From Nakamurella sp. PAMC28650 (GTDB lineage: Bacteria > Actinomycetota > Actinomycetes > Mycobacteriales > Nakamurellaceae), in contig NZ_CP060298.1 of NCBI RefSeq assembly GCF_014303395.1, forward strand, positions 1,860,001 through 1,924,000: DNA of 64,000 nt. The letters are read 5' to 3'. The first letter of the stretch is position 1, and every line of letters starts with the position of its first letter. Under the pieces are notes generated by a model that saw only the letters and a program-made list of their open reading frames with translations, did not search any database and had not been told where the DNA came from. Both the position numbers and the translations under genes were made by a program. Of this stretch, positions 50,412 through 59,473 are shown piece after piece.

Positions 50412-51545
50412 ATGTCCACCATCGTGACCATTGCCGGCAGTCCGTCCAGCGCCTCCAGCTCCGATGCGTTGCTGTCCCACGTCACCAGGCGCATCCTGCG
50501 GGCCGGCCACGCCGTGACGCCGCTGGTGCTGCGAGACCTGCCCGCGACGGCGCTGCTGTCGGCCGACCTCACCGACCCGAAGATCGCCGCTGCCGTGGCC
50601 GCCGTGGAGATCGCCGACGCGGTCGTGGTCGTGTCGCCGGTGTACAAGGCGGCCTACTCGGGCCTGCTCAAGGTTTTCCTGGACCTCCTGCCGCAGTTCG
50701 CCTTTCGTGGCAAGTCGGTTCTTCCGCTGGTGACCGGCGGTTCCCCCGCCCACGTGCTGGCGGTGGACTACGCGCTTCGGCCAGTGCTGAACAGCCTGGG
50801 CGCCGCCCACGTCGGGCAGGGCTGGTTCGTGCTCGCGTCGCACGTCAAGGTCTTCCCCGATGGCGGTGTACTGATCGATCCTGCCTCCGCCGGCCCGGTG
50901 GCCGAGGTGACGGAGAGTTTTCTGTCCACCTTGGGTCACCGATCGGCGGTCCAGTCCCTTCGACGGAACACCGGGCGGGTCTCCCCGCAGGTCGGAGCGC
51001 CGGATCTGACGGTGCTACGGGCCGAGGTCGGCGATCCCGACCTCGCGCCGCTGCTGGAGGATCTCAAGGTGGAGTACGGAACCAGGTACGGCCGCGTCTC
51101 GGACTACACCGAGCTGGTCGAGGTGCCGGCGCAGGACTTCGGACCGCCAGATGGCACCTTCCTCGTGCTGACCGAGAACGGCGTCACCATCGCCGGCGGC
51201 GCCATCAGGCGGTACGACGACGAGACCGCCGAGGTCAAGCGTGTCTGGACGTCGCCGGCCCACCGCAGGCGCGGGCTTGGGCGGCGACTGATGGCCGAAC
51301 TGGAGCAGGTGGCACTGGATCTGGGTTACCGACGCATCCACCTCACCACCGGCCCGCGTCAGCCGGAGGCCTGCGAGCTCTACCTCGCGGCCGGGTACCG
51401 GGCAAGGTTCGATCTGTCGGCCGATCCGGAATCGATCGGGCCGCTCGCATTCGCCAAGGAGCTGGTCAGCGGCGCAGGCATGTCGGACTGGGTCCAGCCC
51501 CCTCGGCAATCCGGGCGGGACATCCCGGTGGGAGTCGGCCGGTGA
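50412..51545 (+). CDS. NADPH-dependent FMN reductase fused to a GNAT acetyltransferase
   Basis: 377 residues. Residues 1-~190 are an SsuE/MsuE-like flavodoxin-fold FMN reductase: IVTIAGSPSSASSSDALL, VVVVSPVYKAAYSGLLKVFLDLLPQFAFRGKSVLPLVTGGSPAHVLAVDYALRPVLNSLGA. Residues ~205-350 are a GNAT domain with the acetyl-CoA loop AHRRRGLGRRLMAELEQVALDLGYRRIHLTTGPRQPEACELYLAAGYRA. The fusion ties reduced-flavin supply to an acetylation step, matching the separate GNAT and monooxygenases of the divergent operon. Overlaps the next gene by GTGA. Confidence 0.9.
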   Translation: MSTIVTIAGSPSSASSSDALLSHVTRRILRAGHAVTPLVLRDLPATALLSADLTDPKIAAAVAAVEIADAVVVVSPVYKAAYSGLLKVFLDLLPQFAFRGKSVLPLVTGGSPAHVLAVDYALRPVLNSLGAAHVGQGWFVLASHVKVFPDGGVLIDPASAGPVAEVTESFLSTLGHRSAVQSLRRNTGRVSPQVGAPDLTVLRAEVGDPDLAPLLEDLKVEYGTRYGRVSDYTELVEVPAQDFGPPDGTFLVLTENGVTIAGGAIRRYDDETAEVKRVWTSPAHRRRGLGRRLMAELEQVALDLGYRRIHLTTGPRQPEACELYLAAGYRARFDLSADPESIGPLAFAKELVSGAGMSDWVQPPRQSGRDIPVGVGR

Positions 51546-53521
51546 GCGCCGCTCCGGCGGTGCTGGTCTTCGTCGGCGGCGGCCCCCGCACCGTCTCCCT
51601 CCTGGAGCGCATCGCGGCGAACGCGCCGGACCTGCTGGGCGGCGCCGGCCTCGACATCCACATCGTCGATCCGTATCCCGTTGGTGGCGGCCGGATCTGG
51701 CGGCGCGATCAGTCGCCGCTGCTGTGGATGAACTCGATGGCCAAGGACGTCACGATCTTCACCGACGAGTCGGTCAGGTGCGAGGGTCCGATCGTGCCCG
51801 GCCCTGCGCTGGACCGGTGGGTGGCCGGCCCCGGCCGGCAGGTGCTCGTCGATGCGGGCCTGCGCGATCAGGCCGATGCCTTCGGACCGAACGACTTCGC
51901 CAGCCGGGAGGTCCAGTCCCTGTACCTGTCCTGGACCTTCGACCGGGTGGTGGGCTCGCTCGCCGCAGATGTCACGGTCACCGTGCACCGGCAGCGTGCT
52001 GTTTCGGTGACGGATGCCCTGCCCCAGCGTGGCATCGGCGGTCCGGACGCCGGTGCATCCGTTGCACAGCAACAGGTACGGCTGACCGACGGAGCCGTGT
52101 TGCAGGGCGATCTGGTGGTCCTGGCCCAGGGCTATCTCGATCGGCGCCCGACGGCGGTCGAGGTGTCGCTGACCGATTCGGCGCAGGAGAACGGCCTGAC
52201 GTACGTGCCGCCCGGATACACCGCCGACATCGATCTCGGTGGCCTGCGGCCCGGCAGCCGGGTGCTGGTGCGCGGTTTCGGACTGGCCTTCGTCGACCTC
52301 ATGGTCCTGGTCTTCCAGGGGAGGGGCGGACGGTTCCGGGAAACGGCGGCCGGTGCGCTCGAATACCTGCCCGGCGGGGCCGAGCCGGTGCTGTACGTGG
52401 GTTCCCGCCGGGGGGTTCCCTACCACGCCAAGCTCGGCTACAGCCTGGGCGCGGCCGCGCCGGTGGCTCCGGTGCACTTCACCCCGGCCGCCGTGGCTGC
52501 GGCCACCGATTCCTCCGGGACCGCAGATTTCCGCACCCGGCTGTGGCCGCTGATCGTCAAGGAACTCACGCACGCGCACTATCGCAGGTTGTTCGAGTTC
52601 CACTCCGATCGGGTGAGGACCCCTTGGGACCAGTTCGCCGCGGCCCTGGCCGAGGCCGACGTCACTGCGCCCGGTTTCGCGGATTTCGTCGCGACCGCCG
52701 TGCCGGCGCCGGAGGACCGGTTCGATCTCGGCGCCATCGACCGTCCGCTGCGTGGCCGTCGTTTCACCGATCACGATGCGCTGACGGCCGCGCTGGTCGA
52801 GTACATCGGCATCGACCTGCGGCGACGTCGTGATCCCGACCACTCGGCCGACGCGGCGGTGTTCAACGCCCTGCTGACCGTCTACGGCGTGCTGGCCGGG
52901 GCCGTCGTGGCCGGTCGGATCAGTGCCGCCGACCGCGTGCAGCACGTGGAGGGAGACTTCCACGGATTGTTCTCGTTCCTGGCCAGCGGTCCGCCGCCGC
53001 GCAGGCTGGACGAGATGCTCGCCCTGCACCGCGCCGGGCTGCTGCACTTCGCCGGTCCGGATCTGCAGGTCGGTGTGCAGGACGGACGATTCGTCGGGAG
53101 CTCGTCGGCGGTCGACGGGGTGATCGAGGCCGACGTACTGGTCGACGCGAGGTTGCCTCGTCCGGACGTCCGGGCGGCCTCTGACCCGATCATCGCCGGT
53201 CTGCTCGCGGCCGGAGAGCTCGCCGCGGAGGACCTGATCGCCGCCGACGGCACCGCGCTCGGTGGTGGGCAGTTGCTGGCCGACGACCGGTCACGTGCCC
53301 TGCGGGCAGATCGGACGGCACACCCGCGAAGGTTCCTGCTGGGCCCCTCCGTGTCCGGCTCGGCGGGTTCGGCAGGTTTTGCCCGGCCCGGTTTCAACGG
53401 TCCCGGATTCCGGCAGAACGACCGGGTCGCGCGCGAGCTGCTGGCCCTGGCGGCCCGGCTCCACCATTCGACCACCTCCCTCGCGCACGAGCACAGAATC
53501 GAGAAGAGCCATGCCAGTTGA
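51542..53521 (+). CDS. FAD/NAD(P)-binding protein (NAD_binding_9 type)
   Basis: 659 residues. N-terminal dinucleotide fold: VLVFVGGGPRTVSLLERIAANAP, IHIVDPYPVGGGRIWRRDQSPLLWMNSMAKDVTIF, a signature of the FAD-NAD(P)-binding domain family seen in many actinobacterial gene clusters. Further blocks: SRVLVRGFGLAFVDLMVLVFQGRGG and VLVDARLPRPDVRAA. Probably a flavoprotein N-hydroxylase or oxidoreductase; the exact reaction is unknown. Translationally coupled on both sides (GTGA with the reductase, 11-base overlap with the monooxygenase). Confidence 0.85.
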   Translation: MSAAPAVLVFVGGGPRTVSLLERIAANAPDLLGGAGLDIHIVDPYPVGGGRIWRRDQSPLLWMNSMAKDVTIFTDESVRCEGPIVPGPALDRWVAGPGRQVLVDAGLRDQADAFGPNDFASREVQSLYLSWTFDRVVGSLAADVTVTVHRQRAVSVTDALPQRGIGGPDAGASVAQQQVRLTDGAVLQGDLVVLAQGYLDRRPTAVEVSLTDSAQENGLTYVPPGYTADIDLGGLRPGSRVLVRGFGLAFVDLMVLVFQGRGGRFRETAAGALEYLPGGAEPVLYVGSRRGVPYHAKLGYSLGAAAPVAPVHFTPAAVAAATDSSGTADFRTRLWPLIVKELTHAHYRRLFEFHSDRVRTPWDQFAAALAEADVTAPGFADFVATAVPAPEDRFDLGAIDRPLRGRRFTDHDALTAALVEYIGIDLRRRRDPDHSADAAVFNALLTVYGVLAGAVVAGRISAADRVQHVEGDFHGLFSFLASGPPPRRLDEMLALHRAGLLHFAGPDLQVGVQDGRFVGSSSAVDGVIEADVLVDARLPRPDVRAASDPIIAGLLAAGELAAEDLIAADGTALGGGQLLADDRSRALRADRTAHPRRFLLGPSVSGSAGSAGFARPGFNGPGFRQNDRVARELLALAARLHHSTTSLAHEHRIEKSHAS

Positions 53522-54602
53522 GTTCCTGGGGATCGCGGGCACCAACGACGCCAGTGAGGTAACCGGCCGCAGCGGCGGAAGCCTGGATCTGGGCTACACC
53601 CGGCGGTTGGCCAGGGCGCACGAGGACAACGGTTGGGACAGAATCCTTTTCGCCTACCATTCCGGGTCGCCGGACCCGGCCGCCGTCGCGGCCTACATCG
53701 CCGGGCAGACGGAGCGCATCAACCTCGTGCTCGCCCATCGTCCCAACGTCTCGGTCCCCACCTATGCGGCCAAGACGTTCGCGACCCTGGACCAGATCTC
53801 CGGCGGCCGATTCGAGGTGCACTTCATCACCGGTGGTTCCACCGCCGACCAGGCGGCCGAGGGCGACCACCTCGACAAGGACTCGCGCTACGAACGCACC
53901 AGGGAGTACATCCAGATCGTCAAGCAGGCCTGGACCTCGACCGAGCGTTTCGACTACGACGGGAAGTACTACCAGATCAAGGATTTCGTCTCGGATATCT
54001 TCCCGATCCAGCAGCCGCGACCACGGGTCTCCTTCGGGGGGTCGTCGCCGGCGGCCTACGCCGTGGGTGCTGCCGAATCCGACATCTACGCGCTCTGGGG
54101 TGAACCGCTGGCCGGGACCAGGGAGCAGATCGCCTCCATCGACAAGGCGGCAGCCGCCGCCGGCCGGCTCCGCCCGACCCTCCAGGTCGCCTTCCGACCG
54201 ATCATCGCCCCGACCGATCAACTGGCGTGGGAGAAGGCGGATCGCATCCTCGGCCGGATCAAGGACCATGCCGCCGGCCGGTCCACGTTCCGTCGGAGTG
54301 GGAGCCCGGAGAACTCCGGGTCGCAGCGACTGCTCGCGGCGGTGGCCGCGGGGGAGCGGCACGATCGGGCCCTGTGGACCGCGCCCACTGCGCTGACCGG
54401 TGGCGGCGGCAACTCGACGGCGCTGGTCGGGTCCCCCGAGACGGTGGCGGCCGCGCTGCTGGACTACTACGACCTCGGCGTTCGCATCCTCTCCGCCCGT
54501 GGATACGACATCCTCGACGACGCCATTGATTTCGGTCGGTACGTCATTCCGCTGGTGCGGGCCGAGGTCGCCCGCCGCGACGCCGCGACCGCGGCTGCCT
54601 GA
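53511..54602 (+). CDS. SsuD-like alkanesulfonate/LLM monooxygenase
   Basis: 363 residues from ATG 53511. LLM superfamily, SsuD branch: VEFLGIAGTNDASEV, YTRRLARAHEDNGWDRILFAYHSGSPDPAAVAAYIAGQTERINLVLAHRPNVSVPTYAAKTFATLDQISGGRFEVHFITGGS, DHLDKDSRYERTREYIQIVKQAWTS, PRVSFGGSSPAAYAVGAAESDIYALWGEPL. Members release sulfite from alkanesulfonates with FMNH2 and O2. Encoded beside two FMN reductases, which can provide the reduced flavin. Confidence 0.92.
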   Translation: MPVEFLGIAGTNDASEVTGRSGGSLDLGYTRRLARAHEDNGWDRILFAYHSGSPDPAAVAAYIAGQTERINLVLAHRPNVSVPTYAAKTFATLDQISGGRFEVHFITGGSTADQAAEGDHLDKDSRYERTREYIQIVKQAWTSTERFDYDGKYYQIKDFVSDIFPIQQPRPRVSFGGSSPAAYAVGAAESDIYALWGEPLAGTREQIASIDKAAAAAGRLRPTLQVAFRPIIAPTDQLAWEKADRILGRIKDHAAGRSTFRRSGSPENSGSQRLLAAVAAGERHDRALWTAPTALTGGGGNSTALVGSPETVAAALLDYYDLGVRILSARGYDILDDAIDFGRYVIPLVRAEVARRDAATAAA

Positions 54603-54623
54603 AGAGCCGGAGCGGAGGAGAAC

Positions 54624-54944
54624 ATGACCACGTCGCTACGCACGGATTCCGAGACAGACCGGCAGAGCCGGCACGTCGGGCGGGAGCGGGCCCTGGCCAT
54701 ACCGCACGGCTGGTCCAGCCCGACCAGTTTCCACTGCTTGCCCGGGCGACGGTCCAGGCTGCCGGGGCTCCCCGGGATCTTCTCGGTGCCGGACGGCCAC
54801 GCCGTGCCGACCGCAATGGTCGACGACGGCTACACCGTGGCCGGCGACGAGAACGGACTGGCCGTCCCGGTCGAGGGCACCGTCCGTGCCCGGGGGGCGG
54901 AGGGGAAGTCGTTCGAGTTGGCCCTGCGGGGTGGACGTCGATGA
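54624..54944 (+). CDS. Small protein of unknown function in the sulfur operon
   Basis: 106 residues. No domain recognised and no membrane segment. The N-terminal half is Arg/Ser-rich; the C-terminal half (VPTAMVDDGYTVAGDENGLAVPVEGTVRARGAEGKSFELALRGG) looks like a small beta domain. It starts 21 bases after the monooxygenase, with GGAGGAGA upstream, and its TGA overlaps the next gene's ATG (ATGA). This supports real translation despite no family assignment. Confidence 0.6.
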   Translation: MTTSLRTDSETDRQSRHVGRERALAIPHGWSSPTSFHCLPGRRSRLPGLPGIFSVPDGHAVPTAMVDDGYTVAGDENGLAVPVEGTVRARGAEGKSFELALRGGRR

Positions 54945-55504
54945 CGGGCATGACGGGCGAAGTCAGCGTGGTGGTCGTCGTCGGGAACCCGAAGCCGGGT
55001 TCCCGGACCCTCACGGCCGCCACCACGCTGGCCGAAGCCATCGCCCGGGTGCTGCCCGCGAGCAACACCACGATCATCGACCTGGCCGGGATCGCTCCCG
55101 GGCTGCTGGCGCCGTGGTCACTGTCGGAGGCGGCTGCGGAAGCGGTCGACGCGGTGCGGGCCGCCGACGTGCTGGTGCTGGCCACGCCGACCTACAAGGC
55201 ATCCTTCACCGGTCTCCTGAAACTGATGCTCGACACCCTGCCTTCCGGTTCGCTGTCACGCACAGTCGTTGTCCCGCTAATTGTTTCGGCCGGTCCGGCC
55301 CACAAACACCTGGCGGACCTGCAGCTTCGCCCGGTGCTGGGCGAACTCGGTGCAGTGCTGCCCGTTCCGTCGTTCCTGCTGGCCGAGGCCGACATCGCGG
55401 AGTTGGCCGGATCGGTGGCCGGATTCGTGTCGGAGCAGGGCGCCGTACTGGCTGCGGTGGTCGGCGCTCTGGCCGGACGATCAGCGGTAGCCCCAGATCG
55501 GTGA
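54941..55504 (+). CDS. NADPH-dependent FMN reductase (SsuE-like)
   Basis: 187 residues. VVVVGNPKPGSRTLTAATTLAEAIA, then LVLATPTYKASFTGLLKLMLDTLPSGSLSRTVVVPLIVSAGPAHKHLADLQLRPVLGELGA, the same pattern as the reductase domain at 50412. Supplies FMNH2 to the LLM monooxygenases. It is the last gene of the operon, and its 3' end overlaps by 24 bases with the convergent kinase gene. Confidence 0.92.
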   Translation: MTGMTGEVSVVVVVGNPKPGSRTLTAATTLAEAIARVLPASNTTIIDLAGIAPGLLAPWSLSEAAAEAVDAVRAADVLVLATPTYKASFTGLLKLMLDTLPSGSLSRTVVVPLIVSAGPAHKHLADLQLRPVLGELGAVLPVPSFLLAEADIAELAGSVAGFVSEQGAVLAAVVGALAGRSAVAPDR

Positions 55505-57799
55505 TCCGCTGACGCTGCCCTTGTCGCCGTCGGCCAGCGCCCGGGGCCGGCCCGGCGACGCCGTCGTGAGGACCAGGATCTCCGGTTTCGTCGCACCGCC
55601 CGCCACGGTGACGTCGCCCTTGTAGGCGATCTGCTTGCCGTCCGGCGACCAGACGGGTCCCTGGCCGGCGGCGGCGAACACCGTGGCCGGCGCGGAGCCG
55701 GAAGCATCGACGACCGCGATGTACGCGTGACTGCCGGTGCCGTCGGTGACCACCCGGCGGAAAGTGATCTGCCGACCGTCCGGTGAGAAGTCGCAGTCGC
55801 CGTCGTGGCTGCCGGCCGGGGTGATCGGCCCCGGTGCGGACGAGCCGTCGACGGCCTGGACGTAGAGCCTGCCGTCGCCGGCCTGACGGTCGGGCGAGCC
55901 CCAGTAGGCGATCCTGGTGCCATCGGGGGAGAACGTCAGGTCGTCGACGATCGCCAGACCCGTCGTCGCCAGAGTCTTGCGGACCCGGCCCGTCAGGTCG
56001 ACGATCTGCAGTGTGACGGGGCCTCCCAGGATTCCGCAGTTGATGGCCAACAACTGCGGGTCCGCCTGATCCCAGGCGGGCCGGCCGACCGAGGAGCAGC
56101 CGGCCGGGCGGGCGAACAGCAGCCGATCACCGGTGCCGTCGGCGGCGACCGTCCGCAGGGTGTTGCCGCTGGCATCGCCCTGCACGTAGACGATCGATCC
56201 GCGCTGGGGCGACAGCAGTGGGTTCTGGCCATGGTCGGATTCGGGGGAGACCCGCTTCCCGACGACGCCGGTCGTCGCGTCGACGAGATACAGCGCGAAG
56301 CCGGTCCCGTACTGCCGTGAGACGACCAGGGTGGTGGTCGACAGCGGCGCCGAGTGGGGGAGGCCGGCCACGGGTAGCCCGGTCGACGACGCCCCGGTCG
56401 ACGGCAGCCCGGCCACCGGCCGGGTCGACGCACCTGATGATGTCGACGCACCGGATGATGCGGAGGGCCCGGCGGTGGCGGCCCGGTCCTGGATCTTCGC
56501 GTTGCCGGCCACCTGGCTCCGGGGGAGAAGGCTGACGCCGATGACCACCGCTGCCACCAGGATCACTGCACCGATGGCCGCCAAGGACCGCCGGCGGGTA
56601 CGACGGCGGTGATCGGTCGGGTGGTCCGGCCCGGACGGACCACCGACCCCGCGCATCCCGGGCGCCAGCAGCTGCGCGAGTTCTGGCGGGAGGCTTTCGG
56701 CCGAGGAGTAGCCGCCCGAGATGCCGGTGTCCACCCCTGGCAGTTCGGGTCGGGGCGTTCCGGGTCGGGGCGTTCCGGGTCGGGGTGCCTCGAATCGGGG
56801 AGCTGCCGGGCCGGGTTGACCTGCGCCGGGTTGACCTGCGCCGGGCAGGTCGGGGGGTGGGCCGCTGAGTACCAGCTGGGTGGCGTCAGGGTCCGGTGGC
56901 GGGATCTGGACCGTTGACGTCTGCCCCGGGGGGGCCGAGGACAGCGCCGCGCGCGCAGCGACGGCCAACGCCTTGCACGTCTGGTACCGGTCGGCGGGCT
57001 CGCGGGCCAGAGCCGTCGCGATCACTGCATCGAACGAGGCCGGCAGCGTCGGCACGAGGGAGCTGGGCACCGGAGCGGGCTGGTGCATGCGCGCGTAGAC
57101 CTTGGCGGCCAGGTTGTCTCCCGGATACGGGATCACCCCGGTCAGCAGTTTGTACAACACGCAGCCCAGCGCGAACACATCGCACCGCCCGTCGAGCGGT
57201 TTCGCCTCGATCTGCTCGGGTGCGGCGTAGTCCAGGGTGGCGACCACACCACCGGCGGCTGTCAGCGAGGTCGCCTGGGCCTCGATCTCGTCCATGGCCT
57301 TGGCGACCCCGAAATCCGTCAGGTAGACGCGCTCGTCCTTCTCGTCCGGGTCCGTCGTCAACAAGATGTTGGCGGGCTTGACGTCTCGGTGCACCACGCG
57401 GTGACGATGTGCGAAATCCAATGCTGCGGCGACCTTCTCGATGATGTGCACGGCGCGTTCGGGCGGCATGCCCGCCGCATAGCCACGCAGTGCCTCGGAG
57501 GCGGTCGTACCGTCGATGAAGCGCATGCTGATCCAGAGCTGCCCGTCGTGCACGCCGCTGTCGTCGATCGACACGATGTTGGGATGGTCGAGGCGCGCGA
57601 CCGTTTCGGCCTCGCGCTGGAAGCGTCCGACGAACGACGGGTCGGATCCCAGATCCGTCCGGAGCAGCTTGAGGGCGACGTGCCGGGGCAGCCGGGGGTG
57701 CCGGGCGAGGTAGACGACGCCCATACCGCCCGAGCCCAGTTCGCGCTCGATGATGAAGCCGGCAAAGACCTCGCCCGGAGCGGGCGTCATGTCCGGCAT
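55481..57799 (-). CDS. Serine/threonine protein kinase with TolB/WD40-like sensor domain
   Basis: About 772 residues (ATG 57799, or ATG 57790). The PknB-type kinase domain is complete: ERELGSGGMGVVYLARH, VALKLLRTD, VVHRDVKPANILLT, YLTDFGVAKAM, DYAAPEQIEAKPLDGRCDVFALGCVLYKLLTG. A Pro/Gly-rich linker built from 15-bp DNA repeats (near 56740-56840) follows. Then come one membrane segment (SLAAIGAVILVAAVVIGVSLL) and an extracytoplasmic beta-propeller-like domain with FSPDGTRIAYWG, FSPDGRQITFR and WSPDGKQIAYKG repeats. It probably senses an external ligand; targets unknown. Confidence 0.93.
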   Translation of the reverse strand: MPDMTPAPGEVFAGFIIERELGSGGMGVVYLARHPRLPRHVALKLLRTDLGSDPSFVGRFQREAETVARLDHPNIVSIDDSGVHDGQLWISMRFIDGTTASEALRGYAAGMPPERAVHIIEKVAAALDFAHRHRVVHRDVKPANILLTTDPDEKDERVYLTDFGVAKAMDEIEAQATSLTAAGGVVATLDYAAPEQIEAKPLDGRCDVFALGCVLYKLLTGVIPYPGDNLAAKVYARMHQPAPVPSSLVPTLPASFDAVIATALAREPADRYQTCKALAVAARAALSSAPPGQTSTVQIPPPDPDATQLVLSGPPPDLPGAGQPGAGQPGPAAPRFEAPRPGTPRPGTPRPELPGVDTGISGGYSSAESLPPELAQLLAPGMRGVGGPSGPDHPTDHRRRTRRRSLAAIGAVILVAAVVIGVSLLPRSQVAGNAKIQDRAATAGPSASSGASTSSGASTRPVAGLPSTGASSTGLPVAGLPHSAPLSTTTLVVSRQYGTGFALYLVDATTGVVGKRVSPESDHGQNPLLSPQRGSIVYVQGDASGNTLRTVAADGTGDRLLFARPAGCSSVGRPAWDQADPQLLAINCGILGGPVTLQIVDLTGRVRKTLATTGLAIVDDLTFSPDGTRIAYWGSPDRQAGDGRLYVQAVDGSSAPGPITPAGSHDGDCDFSPDGRQITFRRVVTDGTGSHAYIAVVDASGSAPATVFAAAGQGPVWSPDGKQIAYKGDVTVAGGATKPEILVLTTASPGRPRALADGDKGSVSGSPIWGYR

Positions 57800-57862
57800 T
57801 GTGCCAGTGCGGAGGGGACCCGCAAGCCCGATTGTCAGCATTGCCCGGCTAGCGTGCACGTC

Positions 57863-58861
57863 ATGACCGTCGACTCCGAGCATGTGTTGACCGAGGTGCA
57901 GGGCCGACTGGGCCACCTGACGCTGAACCGCCCCGAACGGATCAATGCGCTGAGCCTGCCGATGATCGCCGCTGCCTCGCGGGCGCTGACCTCGTGGGCG
58001 CTGGATCCGCAGGTCCAGGTGGTGCTGATCGACGGAGCCGGTCCTCGTGGGTTGTGCGCCGGAGGCGACATCAGGGAGGTCTACGAGGGCATTCACGGCC
58101 GGGACGTGCCACCGGGAGCGTTCTGGGCCCAGGAGTACGAGATGAATGCCCTCATCGCCCGCTATCGGAAGCCGGTGGTCTCCTTCATGGACGGCATCGT
58201 CCTCGGCGGGGGCGTCGGGATCTCGGCGCACGCCTCCGTGCGAATCGTGACCGAGCGGTCCCAGGTGGCGATGCCGGAGACGGCGATCGGCCTGTCGCCG
58301 GACGTCGGAGCGCTGTACCTGCTGGCCAGGTCGCCGGGTCGGTTCGGCGTCCACTGCGCGCTCACCGGCCACCGCCTGGATGGTCCCGGCGCCATCCACG
58401 CCGGTCTGGCCGATCACCTGGTGAAGTCCTCCGACCTCGGATCGCTCGCTGTCCAACTGCGCGCCGGGGTGGTCCCGGCACTCCCGGTCCCGGGACCGTC
58501 CGCGCATCCCGGATGGATCGACACCTGTTACTCGGCAGGCAGTGTCGAGGAGATCCTCGAGCGTCTCCGCGCTGATTCCGGATCGGCGGCGCAGGCCGCG
58601 GCCGACGTCATCTCGGCCATGTCGCCCACCGCACTGAAGGTCACCCTGGAGGCGATCGGCCGGGCCGCCGACATGACGGTCGACGAGGTGCTGGAGCAGG
58701 ATCTGCGGGTGTGCAGCCGATTCCTGCACCACCGCGATTTCGTCGAGGGCATCCGGGCGCGGGTGATCGACAAGGACCGCGCACCGCGGTGGAATCCGTC
58801 CACGCTGGCCGAGGTGACGCGGAGGGACGTGCTGTCCTACTTCGAGCCACTCGCCGCGTGA
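57863..58861 (+). CDS. 3-hydroxyisobutyryl-CoA hydrolase-like enoyl-CoA hydratase family protein
   Basis: 332 residues from ATG 57863. Crotonase fold: GHLTLNRPERINALSLPMIAAASRAL, GLCAGGDIREVYEG, PVVSFMDGIVLGGGVGISAHASVRIVTERSQVAMPETAIGLSPDVGALYLLAR. The C-terminal HIBYL-CoA part follows (MSPTALKVTLEAIGRAADMTVDEVLEQDLRVCSRFLHHRDFVEGIRARVIDKDRAPRWNP). Typical of valine catabolism. It is divergent from the kinase gene with only ~60 bases between starts. Confidence 0.92.
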   Translation: MTVDSEHVLTEVQGRLGHLTLNRPERINALSLPMIAAASRALTSWALDPQVQVVLIDGAGPRGLCAGGDIREVYEGIHGRDVPPGAFWAQEYEMNALIARYRKPVVSFMDGIVLGGGVGISAHASVRIVTERSQVAMPETAIGLSPDVGALYLLARSPGRFGVHCALTGHRLDGPGAIHAGLADHLVKSSDLGSLAVQLRAGVVPALPVPGPSAHPGWIDTCYSAGSVEEILERLRADSGSAAQAAADVISAMSPTALKVTLEAIGRAADMTVDEVLEQDLRVCSRFLHHRDFVEGIRARVIDKDRAPRWNPSTLAEVTRRDVLSYFEPLAA

Positions 58862-58948
58862 GGGCTCGACGGCCTCGCCACCTCGTTTGACCTGCAGTGC
58901 AGCGGGTACAGCTTGGAAAGTTCCACCTTCGTAGACAAGGAATACGTC

Positions 58949-59380
58949 ATGGTCAGCGTCAATCGCACGTTCACGGTCGTCAAGCCGATCGAGGAAGTGG
59001 TGAAGTATCTGTCTGATTTCGCCCACGCCGAATCCTGGGACCCCGGGACGGTGACCTGCGCACGGGTCGACAGCGGACCGGTGCAGGTCGGGTCGAAGTG
59101 GAAGAACGTCTCCAAGTTCCGTGGTCGGGAAACGGCGCTGGACTACCGGCTGGTCTCCCTGGATCCGCACCGCCTGGTCTTCGAAGGCGTCAACAAGACG
59201 GTCACGTCCACCGACGACCTCAGCTTCACCGCGCTTCCGGAGGGGACCAGGATCAGCTATACGGCCAATCTGGACTTCAAGGGTGTCATCAAGCTCTTCG
59301 GCTGGGCGCTGAAGGGTGAGTTCAACAAGCTCGCGGACCAGGTCGAGAAGCAGATGCCGGCCGTGATCAACGCCCTCTGA
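58949..59380 (+). CDS. SRPBCC (START-like) family protein
   Basis: About 143 residues from ATG 58949 (AAGGAA upstream). A Coq10/polyketide-cyclase-like fold: VNRTFTVVKPIEEVVKYLSDFAHAESWDPGTVTCARVD, VGSKWKNVSKFRGRETALDYRLVSLDPHRLVFEG, FNKLADQVEKQMPAVINAL at the C-terminal helix. These proteins bind small hydrophobic ligands. Role unknown. A strong terminator follows. Confidence 0.88.
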   Translation: MVSVNRTFTVVKPIEEVVKYLSDFAHAESWDPGTVTCARVDSGPVQVGSKWKNVSKFRGRETALDYRLVSLDPHRLVFEGVNKTVTSTDDLSFTALPEGTRISYTANLDFKGVIKLFGWALKGEFNKLADQVEKQMPAVINAL

Positions 59381-59406
59381 TCCGGAGGTACTCTTCCCCG
59401 GAACGG

Positions 59407-59441
59407 GCAGCGGCCCCCGTCTTCAAGACGGGGGCCGCTGC
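59407..59441. terminator. Bidirectional terminator
   Basis: GCAGCGGCCCCCGTCTT and its exact complement form a 17-bp stem with almost no loop (a few inner bases will open). Located between the SRPBCC gene and the convergent RNA helicase gene. Confidence 0.85.
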
Positions 59442-59473
59442 TCGGAATGCGGTGGTGCCGGTGGATGTTTCGC

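Noticed and set aside
50344-50427. Possible second Cys leader peptide before the FMN reductase
   Set aside because: The short frame has one Cys and none of the HVDLxRxxSALC pattern, and it overlaps the reductase start.
55481-59170. A 1229-codon open frame on the minus strand extending the kinase upstream to 59170
   Set aside because: Residues upstream of MPDM have no domain and lie antisense to the well-supported crotonase gene at 57863. The kinase domain begins normally 10-15 residues after ATG 57799.
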